In this document: positions 24,901-33,114 of the stretch, piece after piece
Layout of the letters: each line of letters begins with the position of its first letter
Position numbering within the stretch: the stretch's first letter is position 1
NCBI RefSeq assembly: GCF_033042135.1
Contig: NZ_WBXM01000014.1
Location: 62,001 to 126,000 of the forward strand
DNA: 64,000 bases
Direction of reading: 5' to 3'
Source: Haloechinothrix sp033042135
Lineage (GTDB): Bacteria > Actinomycetota > Actinomycetes > Mycobacteriales > Pseudonocardiaceae
Notes under the pieces: generated by a model
What the model was told of the DNA's origin: nothing
Database searches by the model: none
Seen by the model: only the letters and a program-made list of their open reading frames with translations
Made by a program: the position numbers and the translations under genes

Positions 24901-26142
24901 GTACTGGCGTTCGATGAAGCCACCCGGCGTGAAGCCCCAGCCATCACCGACCCACGAGGCCTGGTTGTTGGTGGCGCTGGTGCGGCCGTCGACCGAGCCC
25001 GAGTCGTAGCTCAACTGCAGGTTCGGCTTCAACCCGCCCGGCACATCCGGGGTTTGGAACGGGTAGGAGTACTCGAACGAGCCGGACTGGTTGCCGGCCG
25101 CCCACTCGCCCGCGGGGGACAGATCGGTGGCAGTGAAGTCCCCTTCCGGCCCCTTGGCGCCTGCTACCGCAGCCAGCACGGTGGGGGAGTCCTCGTCCTC
25201 GTCACCGTCACCCTGCGGCGCACTACCGCCGCCACGAACCTCACTGCCGTCATCGGCGTCGGGATCGGTATCTTCCCGGCCGTTCTCGTCGCCCGACCCG
25301 GAATCGCCCGCGCCGTCCTGCTCATCCCGTCCAGCGCGATCCGGTGTGGACTCGGTGTCCCCGTCGTCCTCCGGTTCCGCGAGCGCGACCTGCGCGCTGA
25401 CCGTCTGGCTGCTCGGGTCGTTCTCGCCGGGTACCGGCGAGGCAGTGCGGCATTCCTGCTCGTCGGGATCGGTCAGCGCGCACTCCGGTAGCTCCAGCAG
25501 CCGCAACCGCGAGGACCAGCCCGCGCCGTAGGCGGTGGCGAAGTCGGAGTAGTCCAGCTCGACCTCGACGCTGCCGCCATTGTTCCCGTCGGCATCAGCC
25601 ACGGAAAACGCGACGCCAGTCACGCCGAGCTCGGACGCCTCGTCGCGGTCCAGCATCCGTACGCGCAGACGTTCCGGACCGGCACCGTCGGCCGCTCGCG
25701 GCTGCGCGCCGCGACCGACCCGCACCGGCAGCCCGTCCGCTTGTGCCTTCCCCGCCCCGGCCGCGCGTTCCTGGGCCTGTGCAGGCAACTGGACCATGGC
25801 GGTGCCCGCACCCGGCCACTGTGGTTCCGGCAGCGACGTGATCGCGTTGTCCCTGGTCTGGTCGTCGCTCATCGACTCGGCGACCGCCACCGGTTCACCC
25901 TCGACCGAGGTCTCCTCCTGCAGTTCCGGGAGGTCCACGTCCCCGGTCCAGTCCGGCTGCCCCGTCGGGTCGGGAGCGGTCAGCAGCGAGGCTCCCATCG
26001 TCACCGCCGCACCGGCGGCCACCAGCTTCGTCGCCGCAGCCAACCCGAGCCCTCCGCTGGACAGCACCCCGGCGGTCCAGCCCGCTCGGCGCATTCCCAC
26101 ACGCTTGCCGATGACACCGGTCTTGTGGTTCGTCTCGCTCAT
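18952..26142 (-). CDS. Rhs/YD-repeat polymorphic toxin with Hint domain
   Basis: A 2396-residue secreted toxin. An N-terminal basic stretch and hydrophobic segment (LGLAAATKLVAAGAAVTMGA) serve as export signal. A disordered acidic region follows, then an SpvB-like entry domain (PNLQLSYDSGSVDGR), many YD repeats (about 1050-1850), and the Rhs core (GFLGGDQDTTGLTHIGARHYDP; GRFLSADPI; YSNQSPVNYSDPDG near 1934). A Hint domain starts at CASFVPGTQVRM (about 2122) and ends at HTYYVGIDSGEALVQN (about 2260). The tip (VYLGRRGENFRVDVENPSPG, GDKYYYNPTSDQWF, AIDKAYKYLGIG) resembles a common small tip class whose activity I cannot name. Immunity gene overlaps its stop; a LamG protein gene lies upstream. 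Confidence 0.92.
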   Translation of the reverse strand: MSETNHKTGVIGKRVGMRRAGWTAGVLSSGGLGLAAATKLVAAGAAVTMGASLLTAPDPTGQPDWTGDVDLPELQEETSVEGEPVAVAESMSDDQTRDNAITSLPEPQWPGAGTAMVQLPAQAQERAAGAGKAQADGLPVRVGRGAQPRAADGAGPERLRVRMLDRDEASELGVTGVAFSVADADGNNGGSVEVELDYSDFATAYGAGWSSRLRLLELPECALTDPDEQECRTASPVPGENDPSSQTVSAQVALAEPEDDGDTESTPDRAGRDEQDGAGDSGSGDENGREDTDPDADDGSEVRGGGSAPQGDGDEDEDSPTVLAAVAGAKGPEGDFTATDLSPAGEWAAGNQSGSFEYSYPFQTPDVPGGLKPNLQLSYDSGSVDGRTSATNNQASWVGDGWGFTPGGFIERQYKPCAEDEGGNEPDDSGDLCWFSDNATIQVGGVTGELIKDSDTGEWVASADSGAEIERLTGADNGARNGEYWKVTTTDGTQYFLGRNRLPGWSSGDPETNSTFTAPVFGNHSGEPCHASDFEDSWCDQAWRWNLDLVIDPHGNAMSFYYEQETNRYTLADVEGDATEYVRGGYPTRVEYGLREGNLYGTPSAKVEFDVDERCLPSDGVECTESERTEDNADHWPDTPVDLICEEGDDCQAEMIEETGGWDPGSHSPAFFTTKRLTGVTTKLHHGGWKTVDSWELDHLFPGTTDGTDPALWLESVQRTGHTAGTETAPEAVFEGIPMDNRVDDVDDRPLPRYRLTGVDNGHGGFVGVSYAEAECDTDTDFPEPHENTLLCFPTWWKPYSGYDEPILDWFHKYVVDEVVEQDKVGGNPAVHHRYEYDGGGAWAWDTNELVDEDERTWSVWRGFETVRTIQGDSEAEQIVSESTFLRGMDDDRLPSGTRDVTVSGEGGSVRDHEAYAGMLREERVIEDGELVGLTVHDPWRHGPTAEGERGDGSTARAWRTDSESVRGKARMSDGSWRYNQSNTEFDGDALPVATEDLGEVDEWGDRSTTGDETCTRTSYVHNRDANIIGAVSETVTHEGTCDSQADPDTVLGSERLSYDGRDNGQAPTTGDITHAEVLHDWTADGKEWSTTSAEYDDYGRMNTGVDALGGETTTEYSPEHGPVTEVTVTDPKGHTASSEMDPLRGKPVSMTDPAGVTTSAELDALGRVTQVWDPKRTDGDQPSSRFSYTYRDDAPTYVESETLQDDGSYRTSYELLDGLLRPRQTQQPAPTGGRILEDTVHDSRGLKVKKNGPYWNEEDVEPELLGVSDNAVPAQTVHEYDDRGRETDKIFRSFAEERWRVETIYHGEEMTSTVPPEGGTATAVLTNALGQSVEKRDYTSAEAARSGSHDPDDFQSTEYSYTPAGELESVTGPGGATWSFEYDLVGNRVRTVDPDAGESHAEYNEAGLKVSTTDARGESLAYRYDEIGRETAVHEGSLDGPTLIEHTFDSLGDGRPVSSTRYVDGDPFTVEVTGYDDAGRQTGTTYSIPDTAGVLGGEYEFETTYTDTGKVATERVPEAGNLAEEVIHRTYDEDGLPESSYAWNPATGMRSTFVSDTSYTVFGEVHQIRRGSEQSSNNVYTTNFYEEDTRRLSRTIVDRQTSTDSRVVDRRYSYEDAGNIERIADEPLGRADDVQCFDHDWLGRLNQAWTPEDGECDADPAAENLGGAAPYWLEWEFDESGNRTVETEHDPAGSGETVREYEHPEVDPDTGLGRPHTVDEVHETAPNGTESVSHFGYDEAGNTVSREIDGDEQTLEWDAFGRVEKVVEANGEATEYIYDADGTRLLVDDPEATTLYLPGMELRVEEGNSWIDGIRYYEHGGMVAIQRDPSGASWLHGDHQGTGVLTMDVRTLEVTQRHHTPFGTPRGNEPDWPNRKGFLGGDQDTTGLTHIGARHYDPEIGRFLSADPIIDYDDTRQMHGYAYSNQSPVNYSDPDGLHAEWGPDGLIGDSSEENASTREHQIEVQQSAERNRRARSRTARTSNIIPVGASWSDPVVDGGFGFSETHTLMGQGHAVDPQFTWADYVNITDFDKLQTICNFIEGDTGGSRPAACGPRPQRVSGGVVVAGILTGLSELSGVADAGRCSEGNVESCLALTPFGRAWNTLRLTARSGRALHTSGRRSCASFVPGTQVRMADGELNDIAEIEIGDEVLAKDPETDEASGREVVATLVDDGDQNLVEITTEIQDKQNPSQHVITQPLAPHSDAGTDQVWDGSVIATTDHGFWESEREEWIDAGDLQPGAVLSGGNGEKREVQQVREWSAETRVHNLTVSGVHTYYVGIDSGEALVQNSIPEGCGLTSSPNSPELPSKTVYLGRRGENFRVDVENPSPGKPNSAGIHVQYTGRGAKSGDKYYYNPTSDQWFQKGTGKMLSPREAARIPSSAIDKAYKYLGIGQ
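20242..20410. repeat. Rhs core duplication, copy in the full-length gene
   Basis: Source-like copy of the 169-base block also found at 17674-17842; see that entry. A third, strongly decayed relative of its core half lies at 8464-8542. Confidence 0.88.
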
Positions 26143-26209
26143 GTTTCACCCTCGTTATGGGACAGATCGTCCCGCCCCTGTTTCAGTGACAGATCGAAAT
26201 AGCGGGGCT

Positions 26210-29200
26210 TTACCATTCCTCGCCCGGCGTGACGGCTACACCGGAGTGCACCCGCACGTCCCGGACACCGCCGAGCCAGGGATCCACGTCGTTGCCTTCC
26301 CAGCGGCTCCTGCCGATCAGCAGCTCACCCGAGTCGCTCGCCAGCGGCCCGATGCCGGTGCGTTTCGGCTCGTCCAACTGCTTGATCTGGTGATTCCCGT
26401 CGTCATCCACCCCGTCGGGCATCGTGGACTGCGCTACGCCGTTGACGAAGAAACGGAGCTCCTCCCTGGCGGCGTCGTAGGTGACCGCCAGCTCGGCCCA
26501 CATGCCTTCGGTGACTTCCCGGTCCGACAGCATGGTCCGGATCACCGGAGCGTCTTGCGATCCGGTCATCACCATCACTCCCCAGCGGTTCCAATCGGGC
26601 CGGTATCCCACGAACACCGGTGCGTACTCCTGCCCGGAGACGGCGAACGCGGCCCGCGCGTACTCGTCCACTCCGTCGTGCCGGGCGAACCCGGACAGCG
26701 TGAAGGAGCCGCTCGTATCCACCGTGCCGGGCAGATCCGCCACGATCTCGCCCATCGCGTCGCCGCCCCAGCCGGAGAACAGCGCGCCGTCGCCGTCGGG
26801 ATTCCAGCTCACCGAGCCGGGCGCGCTACCGGACCCACCGGCCTCGACCATCTGGTAGTCGTCGGTGGTGAGGTATCCCTCCGAGCGCAGCGTCAGCGAG
26901 AACGAGATCCGCTCGACCCCCTCCGGGACCGGCGGGGTGTCGGCCTTCACCTGCTGCCAGTCATCGGTGGGGTCGAGCACGTCGACGGTGTCCCACCATT
27001 CCCAACCGTCACCGTCATGTGTGAACAGCGCCAGCGCGGTGTCCTCGGTGTCGGTCCGGTACCAAGCGGACACCGAGTAGCTCGTGCCTTCCTCGACGGT
27101 CGCTGCGCAGTCGAGTGAGGACTGCCGGATACGCCGTACACCGGATTCGTGATCGCTAATGCTCAGGTGAGCGGCGTACGCGCTGTCGCGGCCCTCGACC
27201 TGCTCCACCGACCAGTCGTGGTCACCCCAACCGGGAGTGGACCAGCACTCCGGGATGCCGTCCGCGTCCCATTCCGTCAGATCGGGGTTCTCCAGCAGGT
27301 TCAGCTCCTCGCTTCCCTCCTCGGCCAGGCCGGTCACGGTGGCGTCGTGGTCCCCCACGTTGTCAGCAGCGGTCGTCCCGGCGTCCTCGTCCAGCGGGTA
27401 GCGAGCCCGCTCCACCGGCATGGCGGCGCGGTCAGCGATCTCACCCTCCGAGATCACCCGGTCATGCACGGTGACCTCGTCGATCGCACCGGGGAAGTGG
27501 CTGATGTGGTTGCCTCGTGAGGTGTTCCGACCAACGGCGAAGGTCCCGTCAGCGTCCCAGGTGTCGCTGAAGCTCGCTTCAGCCTCCAGAACACCGTCGA
27601 CATAAAGACGATTAGTGTCAGACGCAGCGTCATATACGCCAGTCAGATGCGTCCACTCTCCGACCTCCGGTGATTCCTCCGACAATGCGCGACTGAAATC
27701 CGGGTAATCCACGTCTTCTTCGGGTCTAGTGAATGCCCACCGATCGAACGCGTAGTTGTACTGCAAAATGAAGCCGCTACGACGCGTGCCGTCCTGCGAC
27801 AGCACCGTGGCCGACCCGTCGTCGTGGTCGAGCTTGGCCCAGGCGGATACGGAGAACGAGTCGGTGGTGTCCAATACCGGCTCGCCGGTGGCGGCGTGCT
27901 GGTCGTCCCCGTCGAGGTGCAGCCCGTCGTCGCGGTAGCCATCACCGAACGTCGCCCCGTTCCGCAGCTCCAGGATTCCGGCATTGCCGGTGGAGTCACT
28001 GCCGTCGCCGTCGAGTTCCCAGGAAGCGATGGGGCCGCTTTCCTCGTCGACATTGAAGGTGTAGTACTCATGGCCGTCCGGTTCGTCCTCGTCCGGTTCG
28101 ACCCGCTGCGAGGGGTTGCCGGCCTTGTCGAAGGACTTCACGTAGATCGTGTTGGGTCCTTCTTCGGGTGGGGTCACCCCGATGACCGCAGTACCGTCCG
28201 AGCGCGCGGGCACGATGTTGTCGAACTTGTCGGGCTCCAGCGACCAGCCGTAGTGATCGACGTCGACCTCGCCGTCAGCACCGGTCGGTTCACCGGGTGT
28301 CAAGGTGAACCATCCGGTCTTGCCGACCGCGCCGTGGTAACCGTCGGTCTCGTCGGCATCGGGATACAAGCCGTCGAGGGACTCGATTCCCGGGGTGTCC
28401 GGCGGGGTGTAGTCCAGCATGAACCGGCAGAACTCGCTGGTGGAGCCGCCGGGCCCGGCTGGTGGCGAGGTCGCCCCGTGCTCGTCGCGTGCCCGGACCC
28501 GCCAGGACACCAGCCCCTCGTCCTCCAGCCAGTCGTCCGGGACCGTGACCTGGTGGATCCCGCCGGAGGGCTGGTAGTCGGTTTCCAGCGTTCCCAGGAA
28601 CGAACCGTTCCTGCTGAACGAGAAGCGCGCCTGCACCCAATCGCCGTCCGGATCGGACGCCCGCGCGCGGAGGGTGATGTCGCCGTCGCCGACCCACGTT
28701 TCGTAGCGGTTTTCACCGCAGCCGAGGTTCTCGGTGCCGTTGTACGCGGCGAGATGAGTGGGCTTGTCCGGCGGGACGTTGTAGGTGACACGCAATCCCG
28801 GGTTGGTCCGGAAGCGGCGCCAGTCGTCGTTGGTGGCGCTCTCGTCGGCACCGCCCATGCCGAACGTCGCCACGCCCGTCCCGTTGTCGATCAACGAGCG
28901 GACGTAGTTGCGCACCTCGGTGCCGCTGCCGCTGGTCCAGTTACCGGCATCCGGACAGCCGCTGTAGGCGTTCACCTCGCCGATCTTGCTCACCAGCGAT
29001 GGGCCGTTCCCCCAGCTCATGTTCGAGTGGATCCTGCCCGTGGCGTAGACCTCGGTGGTTCCCGAGCAGTAGTAGGAGTTGTTGACAGTCAGGTAGAGCC
29101 GTGCGTCGTCCACATGGGCGTTGCTCGGGATACTGGAGACGTTGAAGTCAAAGTACGACCGGGCGGTGACGGTCTTGTTGTTGAAGCTGTCCCAGACGCG

Positions 29201-30409
29201 CCCGGTTTTCATCAGGTCGTCGGGGTCATCGTTCCAGGACACCCCACCTTCCTGGTACAGCACCAGGTAGTTGCGCATGTTGCAGTCGGTGCAGCCGTAG
29301 GAGGGGTCGATGTAGACCGGGTACTCGGTCTCCTCGTCATCAAGGAAGTCCTCGTCCGGGGTCATGGCGACCTCGTCGTCGGTGACCGCCACGTCCATGA
29401 CCGCCTGTCGGGCCTGCTCCGATCGGGCGTCCCGCGCGGAGCCCTCACGTTCGCCGGCCCGCAGTGCCGTGGCCGAGATTTCGCCGGTGGAGTCCCACAT
29501 CCGCGAGGCGTCACCGACGAACACGACCTCCCCGTTGTCGTTGGTGACCTCCAGCATGGACGGTTCCGCACCGTCCCCCTCGTAGCCGTCCTCGCCGGTG
29601 GCAGGGTGCGGCCTGGTGGCCACGTCGGTGCCACGAGTGTGGTTGCCGAAACGCACCTGCTGTAGTTCCGGCTGGTTCGCGGCTTCGCGGTCCTGAACCA
29701 CAAGCACCTGCGAGAAGCCGGTGTCGGTGACGGTGACCTCCAGGTCAACACCGGGCAGCACCTCGGGGTAGGTCGCGGTGTCGCCGTCCAGTTCCGGCTG
29801 GGGCAGCGGCCCGCCCCAGTGTTCGGCGTCCCAATCCAGGCCGACCTCAGCGCCGTCGTGCTCCATCACCACCAGCGGCGTGTCGGCGCCACCGCCGGAG
29901 AGCGCCAGGTCAACCGTGGTGGTACTGGGCCCGACGGTCCCGTCGTCACGTGCCTGGAGGGTGGTATCCACATCCACCCACTCGCCTGCTTCCCTGGTAC
30001 GCACCGGTGAGCGGTGCGAGATCTGCTCGAAGCCGCCCTCCGGCAGGGCGACAGTTTCCTCCGTGGCGGTGGTCAGCGACTCCACTCTGGCCGGTTCTCC
30101 GGTCTCCAGCGCCCGCTCGGCGGCTTCGGCATGCTCGGCGAGGAGTTCCGCTTCCGCTGCGCCGCCGTCCTCAGCGTGCTCACCCGTTGTGTCGTCGTCC
30201 GCCTCGGCAGCCTGTGCCGTGACGGGCGTACCGAGCGGCACCAGCGAGACCATCATGGCCAACGCCGCGACCATCGCAGTGACAGGTCCCCATCGCCGTC
30301 TATTGGCAGTGGAATGCACGAAGCCTCCCAGGTCTCGCCCCCAGTCGCCCCAGCGCGCCCCAGTGGTACGCCCCAGTGATCCGGTCTTACCTAAACGAGG
30401 GATACGCAA
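26210..30409 (-). CDS. Secreted LamG/DNRLRE domain protein paired with the Rhs toxin
   Basis: A 1399-residue exported protein. A long signal peptide (hydrophobic ALAMMVSLVPLGTPVTAQAA near residues 48-68) is followed by a Glu/Ala-rich helix, a beta domain of the DNRLRE type (YPVYIDPSYGCTDC; RSYFDFNVSSIPSNAHVDDA; ARLYLTVNNSYYCSG), Ig-like parts (PPDKPTHLAAYNG), two LamG concanavalin folds (GTEPVLDTTDSFSVSAWAK-like segment and SFTLSGFARHDGVDEY) and a CBM-like segment (YSVSAWYRTDTEDTAL). Such LamG proteins are often encoded directly upstream of Rhs toxins in actinobacteria. The 66-base gap before the Rhs gene suggests one transcript. Likely a wall or partner-binding component; no anchor motif is seen. 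Confidence 0.82.
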   Translation of the reverse strand: MRIPRLGKTGSLGRTTGARWGDWGRDLGGFVHSTANRRRWGPVTAMVAALAMMVSLVPLGTPVTAQAAEADDDTTGEHAEDGGAAEAELLAEHAEAAERALETGEPARVESLTTATEETVALPEGGFEQISHRSPVRTREAGEWVDVDTTLQARDDGTVGPSTTTVDLALSGGGADTPLVVMEHDGAEVGLDWDAEHWGGPLPQPELDGDTATYPEVLPGVDLEVTVTDTGFSQVLVVQDREAANQPELQQVRFGNHTRGTDVATRPHPATGEDGYEGDGAEPSMLEVTNDNGEVVFVGDASRMWDSTGEISATALRAGEREGSARDARSEQARQAVMDVAVTDDEVAMTPDEDFLDDEETEYPVYIDPSYGCTDCNMRNYLVLYQEGGVSWNDDPDDLMKTGRVWDSFNNKTVTARSYFDFNVSSIPSNAHVDDARLYLTVNNSYYCSGTTEVYATGRIHSNMSWGNGPSLVSKIGEVNAYSGCPDAGNWTSGSGTEVRNYVRSLIDNGTGVATFGMGGADESATNDDWRRFRTNPGLRVTYNVPPDKPTHLAAYNGTENLGCGENRYETWVGDGDITLRARASDPDGDWVQARFSFSRNGSFLGTLETDYQPSGGIHQVTVPDDWLEDEGLVSWRVRARDEHGATSPPAGPGGSTSEFCRFMLDYTPPDTPGIESLDGLYPDADETDGYHGAVGKTGWFTLTPGEPTGADGEVDVDHYGWSLEPDKFDNIVPARSDGTAVIGVTPPEEGPNTIYVKSFDKAGNPSQRVEPDEDEPDGHEYYTFNVDEESGPIASWELDGDGSDSTGNAGILELRNGATFGDGYRDDGLHLDGDDQHAATGEPVLDTTDSFSVSAWAKLDHDDGSATVLSQDGTRRSGFILQYNYAFDRWAFTRPEEDVDYPDFSRALSEESPEVGEWTHLTGVYDAASDTNRLYVDGVLEAEASFSDTWDADGTFAVGRNTSRGNHISHFPGAIDEVTVHDRVISEGEIADRAAMPVERARYPLDEDAGTTAADNVGDHDATVTGLAEEGSEELNLLENPDLTEWDADGIPECWSTPGWGDHDWSVEQVEGRDSAYAAHLSISDHESGVRRIRQSSLDCAATVEEGTSYSVSAWYRTDTEDTALALFTHDGDGWEWWDTVDVLDPTDDWQQVKADTPPVPEGVERISFSLTLRSEGYLTTDDYQMVEAGGSGSAPGSVSWNPDGDGALFSGWGGDAMGEIVADLPGTVDTSGSFTLSGFARHDGVDEYARAAFAVSGQEYAPVFVGYRPDWNRWGVMVMTGSQDAPVIRTMLSDREVTEGMWAELAVTYDAAREELRFFVNGVAQSTMPDGVDDDGNHQIKQLDEPKRTGIGPLASDSGELLIGRSRWEGNDVDPWLGGVRDVRVHSGVAVTPGEEW

Positions 30410-30648
30410 TCATCCGAAAGCAGACATGCGCAATAACAGGAACGTAACATCATTCGCGGCGTTAACGTTATGGAAAGGTAGTTTGGTGATGGTCCGGGTG
30501 GCGGTTGACGGCGCCTCGCTTGCTCGCCCGCAGGCCTGTGACCTGCCGGCACAGCACCGTCCCTTGCGGTGAATCTCCCGCGCGGCGCTCCCGTGACACC
30601 CGGTGAAGGTCTAGGTTGGGCGCTCGACCGAGATGGAGGGAGAGCGCA

Positions 30649-31539
30649 ATGGGGTTGCCCGACAGCACCGCCCGGGCGCGCGAGCTGGGCACCGAGCTGC
30701 GCCGCGCCCGCGAGGCGACGGGATTGAGCGGCGTCGAGATGGCGCGCAAGCTGGGCTGGTCGCACAGCAAGGTCTCCCGTATGGAGAGCGGGCAGCGGCC
30801 AGGGTCCGAAGTGGACAACGCCATCTATCTGAGTAGCTGTGGCGTGCCGCGCGCGGAGCTGGAACGGTTGCTGAAGCTGGCGCGGCAGGCCGACGACGGC
30901 TACTGGGTACGCCCACACGGCCATGGCCTGCCGGACGAGCTGCGATCACTGGTCGTGCAGGAAACCACCGCTGCGGCGATCACCAGCTTCGAGCTCGCCC
31001 GGATCAACGGGCTGCTACAGACCGAGGAGTACGCGCAGGAAATCGTGCGCAACTCCGCGGCTGTTCCTGCCGATGGGGTAGAACTGCGAGTCCAGGCGCG
31101 GATGGCGCGGCAGGCGTTGCTGCGCCGCTGCCGCCCACCGGTGCTGCTGTTCTACGTGCACGAACACGCGCTACGGCTGCCGGTGGGCGGCGCTGCGGTG
31201 ATGCACGAGCAACTGCTCCAGCTGGTGTTCGTCACCTCGCTGCCGCACTGCTCCGTCCGGGTGGTTCCCAACTCGGCCGGCGCCCACCCCGGGCTCGCCG
31301 GGCCGTTTCGACTGATGGAATACACGGATCACCCGCCCGTGGTGTACGTGGAGAACGAGGTGTCCAGCCTGTTCCTCGAGCAACCCGCAGACATCGCCAC
31401 CTACCGCCGGATCCTCGCGCACCTCGCCGAACTCGCCCTGGATGAGGGACAATCCAGGCAACGGCTTGCCGAGCTGGCAAGCGAGTACGACCGAGCGGAG
31501 GATGGATCGCGATGCCTGCCCGCGAGCACACCGGTCTGA
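30649..31539 (+). CDS. XRE-family regulator with DUF5753
   Basis: A 296-residue protein; ATG 30649 follows GGAGGGAGAG. N-terminal HTH (LRRAREATGLSGVEMARKLG, WSHSKVSRMESGQRPG), then the DUF5753 ligand-like domain (ELARINGLLQTEEYAQ; RQALLRRCRPPVLLFYVHEHAL; PHCSVRVVPNSAGAHPG). It is the standard actinobacterial partner of a downstream DUF397 gene, which it overlaps by 28 bases. Related pairs in Streptomyces influence development, but the target here is unknown. Confidence 0.9.
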   Translation: MGLPDSTARARELGTELRRAREATGLSGVEMARKLGWSHSKVSRMESGQRPGSEVDNAIYLSSCGVPRAELERLLKLARQADDGYWVRPHGHGLPDELRSLVVQETTAAAITSFELARINGLLQTEEYAQEIVRNSAAVPADGVELRVQARMARQALLRRCRPPVLLFYVHEHALRLPVGGAAVMHEQLLQLVFVTSLPHCSVRVVPNSAGAHPGLAGPFRLMEYTDHPPVVYVENEVSSLFLEQPADIATYRRILAHLAELALDEGQSRQRLAELASEYDRAEDGSRCLPASTPV

Positions 31540-31697
31540 CCTGGCGGACGAGCAGCTACAGCGGCGGCAACGGCGACTGCGTCGAGGTCGCCTGGCGGAC
31601 GAGCGCGGTGGCCGTACGGGACTCGAAGGACCCCGACGGGGGGATCCTACAGGCCCCGGTAGGTGCCTGGCGCGCCTTCCTGGCCACGCTGCGCTAG
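31512..31697 (+). CDS. DUF397 small protein
   Basis: A 61-residue protein with the DUF397 hallmarks WRTSSYSGGNGDCVEVAW, VAVRDSKDPDGG and a final WRAFLATLR. It overlaps the XRE gene, which is the usual arrangement; the two proteins probably act as antagonistic partners (known for related pairs, inferred here). Confidence 0.92.
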   Translation: MPAREHTGLTWRTSSYSGGNGDCVEVAWRTSAVAVRDSKDPDGGILQAPVGAWRAFLATLR

Positions 31698-31730
31698 CGG
31701 CGGAACCGCCCACCACACACCGGCAGGGAG

Positions 31731-31783
31731 CTGAACGTGGCGTTCGTTCCCTAGAGGGCGCTGAACGTCACGTTCAGCCCCAC
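31731..31783. repeat. Dispersed extragenic repeat with hairpins
   Basis: Contains GAACG-TGG-CGTTC, then CGTTCCCTAGAGGGCGC, then a perfect hairpin GCTGAACG-TCA-CGTTCAGC (31760-31778), ending CCCCACCC. The order CGTTCCCT-GAGGGCGC-GTCACG-CAGC-CCCACCC recurs at 49539-49591. Both copies directly follow the stop of a plus-strand gene; a terminator-like role is possible. Confidence 0.65.
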
Positions 31784-31816
31784 CCACCGGCGCGGGTGCG
31801 ACACGGCAAGGGGGTG

Positions 31817-32701
31817 ATGGCAGTTTCGGAGATCAGGATCGGCACGTCCGGGTGGCAGTACGCCGAGTGGCGCGGCAGCTTCTACCCGAAGGGGTTGGTG
31901 CAGCGGCGCGAGCTGGCGTACCTGTCCGGGCAGCTCGGCACCGTCGAGATCAACGGCACCTTCTACTCGCTGCAACGCCCCGAGTCGTTCCGTGCCTGGT
32001 ACGAGCAGACTCCCGAGGACTTCGTGTTCGCTCTCAAGGGCGGCCGCTTCATCACTCACATGAAGCAGCTCCGCAACGTCGCGGGCGCCCTGGCGAACTA
32101 CTTCGCCAGCGGCCCGCTGGCGCTCGGCGGCAAGCTCGGGCCCATCGTGTGGCAGCTACCGCCCCGGATGCGGTTCGACGCCGAGCGGCTGGCCGGGTTC
32201 TTCGCGCAGCTTCCCCGCACCACCACCGAGGCAGCCGAGGTAGCCACGGGACACGACGACAAGATCAAAGGCGATCCCCACACCGAGGTCGAGGGCGACC
32301 GCCCGCTCCGGCACGCGCTGGAGGTGCGGCATCCCAGCTTCGCCACCGCCGAGTGCGTGGAGCTACTGCGGGAGCACGACATCGGGCTCGTGGTAGCCGA
32401 CTCCGCCGGGCAGTTCCCCCGGCTGGATGATGTCACCTCCGATTTCGTCTACATCCGACTGCACGGCGAGCGCGAACTGTACGCCGGGGGCTACACCGAC
32501 GAGGCGCTCCGCGAGTGGGCGCGGCTGATCGAGACCTGGGCAACCGGGGACAGCCCGCGCACCGAGCACACCGTGGCGGGCGAAGCACCGAAACGGCCGC
32601 GCGATGTCTACCTGTACTTCGACAACGACGAGGCGGGCCACGCCCCGCACGACGCCACCAGGCTGGCCGCGATAGTGGGGGCTACGGCAGGGACGGGGTG
32701 A
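31817..32701 (+). CDS. DUF72 family protein
   Basis: A 294-residue TIM-barrel-type DUF72 (YecE-like) protein. ATG 31817 follows AAGGGGGTG. Family markers are IRIGTSGWQYAEWRGSFYP, VEINGTFYSLQRPESFRAWY, FVFALKGGRFITHMKQL, LGPIVWQLPP, LEVRHPSF and VYLYFDNDEAGHAPHDA. It is cytosolic and of unknown biochemical function across bacteria. It stands alone, with extragenic repeats before it and a PspC gene after. Confidence 0.9.
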   Translation: MAVSEIRIGTSGWQYAEWRGSFYPKGLVQRRELAYLSGQLGTVEINGTFYSLQRPESFRAWYEQTPEDFVFALKGGRFITHMKQLRNVAGALANYFASGPLALGGKLGPIVWQLPPRMRFDAERLAGFFAQLPRTTTEAAEVATGHDDKIKGDPHTEVEGDRPLRHALEVRHPSFATAECVELLREHDIGLVVADSAGQFPRLDDVTSDFVYIRLHGERELYAGGYTDEALREWARLIETWATGDSPRTEHTVAGEAPKRPRDVYLYFDNDEAGHAPHDATRLAAIVGATAGTG

Positions 32702-32805
32702 GGCAGCCCGCAGGGAACCGGCAGGCAGGCACCCCACCACCGACCAGGGTCGTGATCGGGGACTTCCCTGATGCGCACCGGTACGTGGCGCGGCAGCATG
32801 GACCT

Positions 32806-33027
32806 ATGACCGACAACTACTTCAACCCCGAGAACCTCAAGAAGCTACGCCGCAGCAAGACCAACCGGATGATCGCAGGCGTATGCGGCGGCGTCGCCGA
32901 TTACTTCGGGATCGAGGCCATCCTGGTGCGGATCGTGCTGGTGGCCACGGCGCTGATCTCGCTGGGGCTGCCCGTCGTGCTCTACGCCGCCGGCTGGCTG
33001 CTCATCCCGGAGGAAGAGACCGTATAA
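32806..33027 (+). CDS. PspC domain membrane protein
   Basis: A 73-residue protein with the PspC core: KKLRRSKTNRMIAGVCGGVA, DYFGIEAILVRIVLVATALI and a second hydrophobic stretch LGLPVVLYAAGWLLIPEE. PspC-family proteins sit in the membrane and sense envelope stress. The start ATG 32806 is in frame with a longer upstream open frame that lacks similarity. Monocistronic. Confidence 0.9.
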   Translation: MTDNYFNPENLKKLRRSKTNRMIAGVCGGVADYFGIEAILVRIVLVATALISLGLPVVLYAAGWLLIPEEETV

Positions 33028-33049
33028 GCCCGACTCGGCATGCCCGGGC

Positions 33050-33107
33050 GCCCAACACGGGGTGCGCACACGCCCGACACGGGGTGCCCGTACGCCTGAC
33101 ACGGCAC
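33050..33107. repeat. Tandem 22-base extragenic repeat (ACACGGGGTGC family)
   Basis: Two full 22-base units (33050-33071 and 33072-33093), each GCCC-A/G-ACACGGGGTGC plus a variable CAC/TAC end, and a partial third unit to 33107. The same motif appears inverted and more degenerate at 7338-7412. No coding content. Confidence 0.7.
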
Positions 33108-33114
33108 ATATAAA

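Noticed and set aside
27824..29665. Plus-strand open frame opposite the LamG gene
   Set aside because: Antisense shadow; the minus strand has signal peptide and LamG/DNRLRE motifs.
30410..30648. Possible small gene between the LamG and XRE genes
   Set aside because: No frame with ribosome site or protein-like composition; the stretch is best seen as the divergent promoter region.
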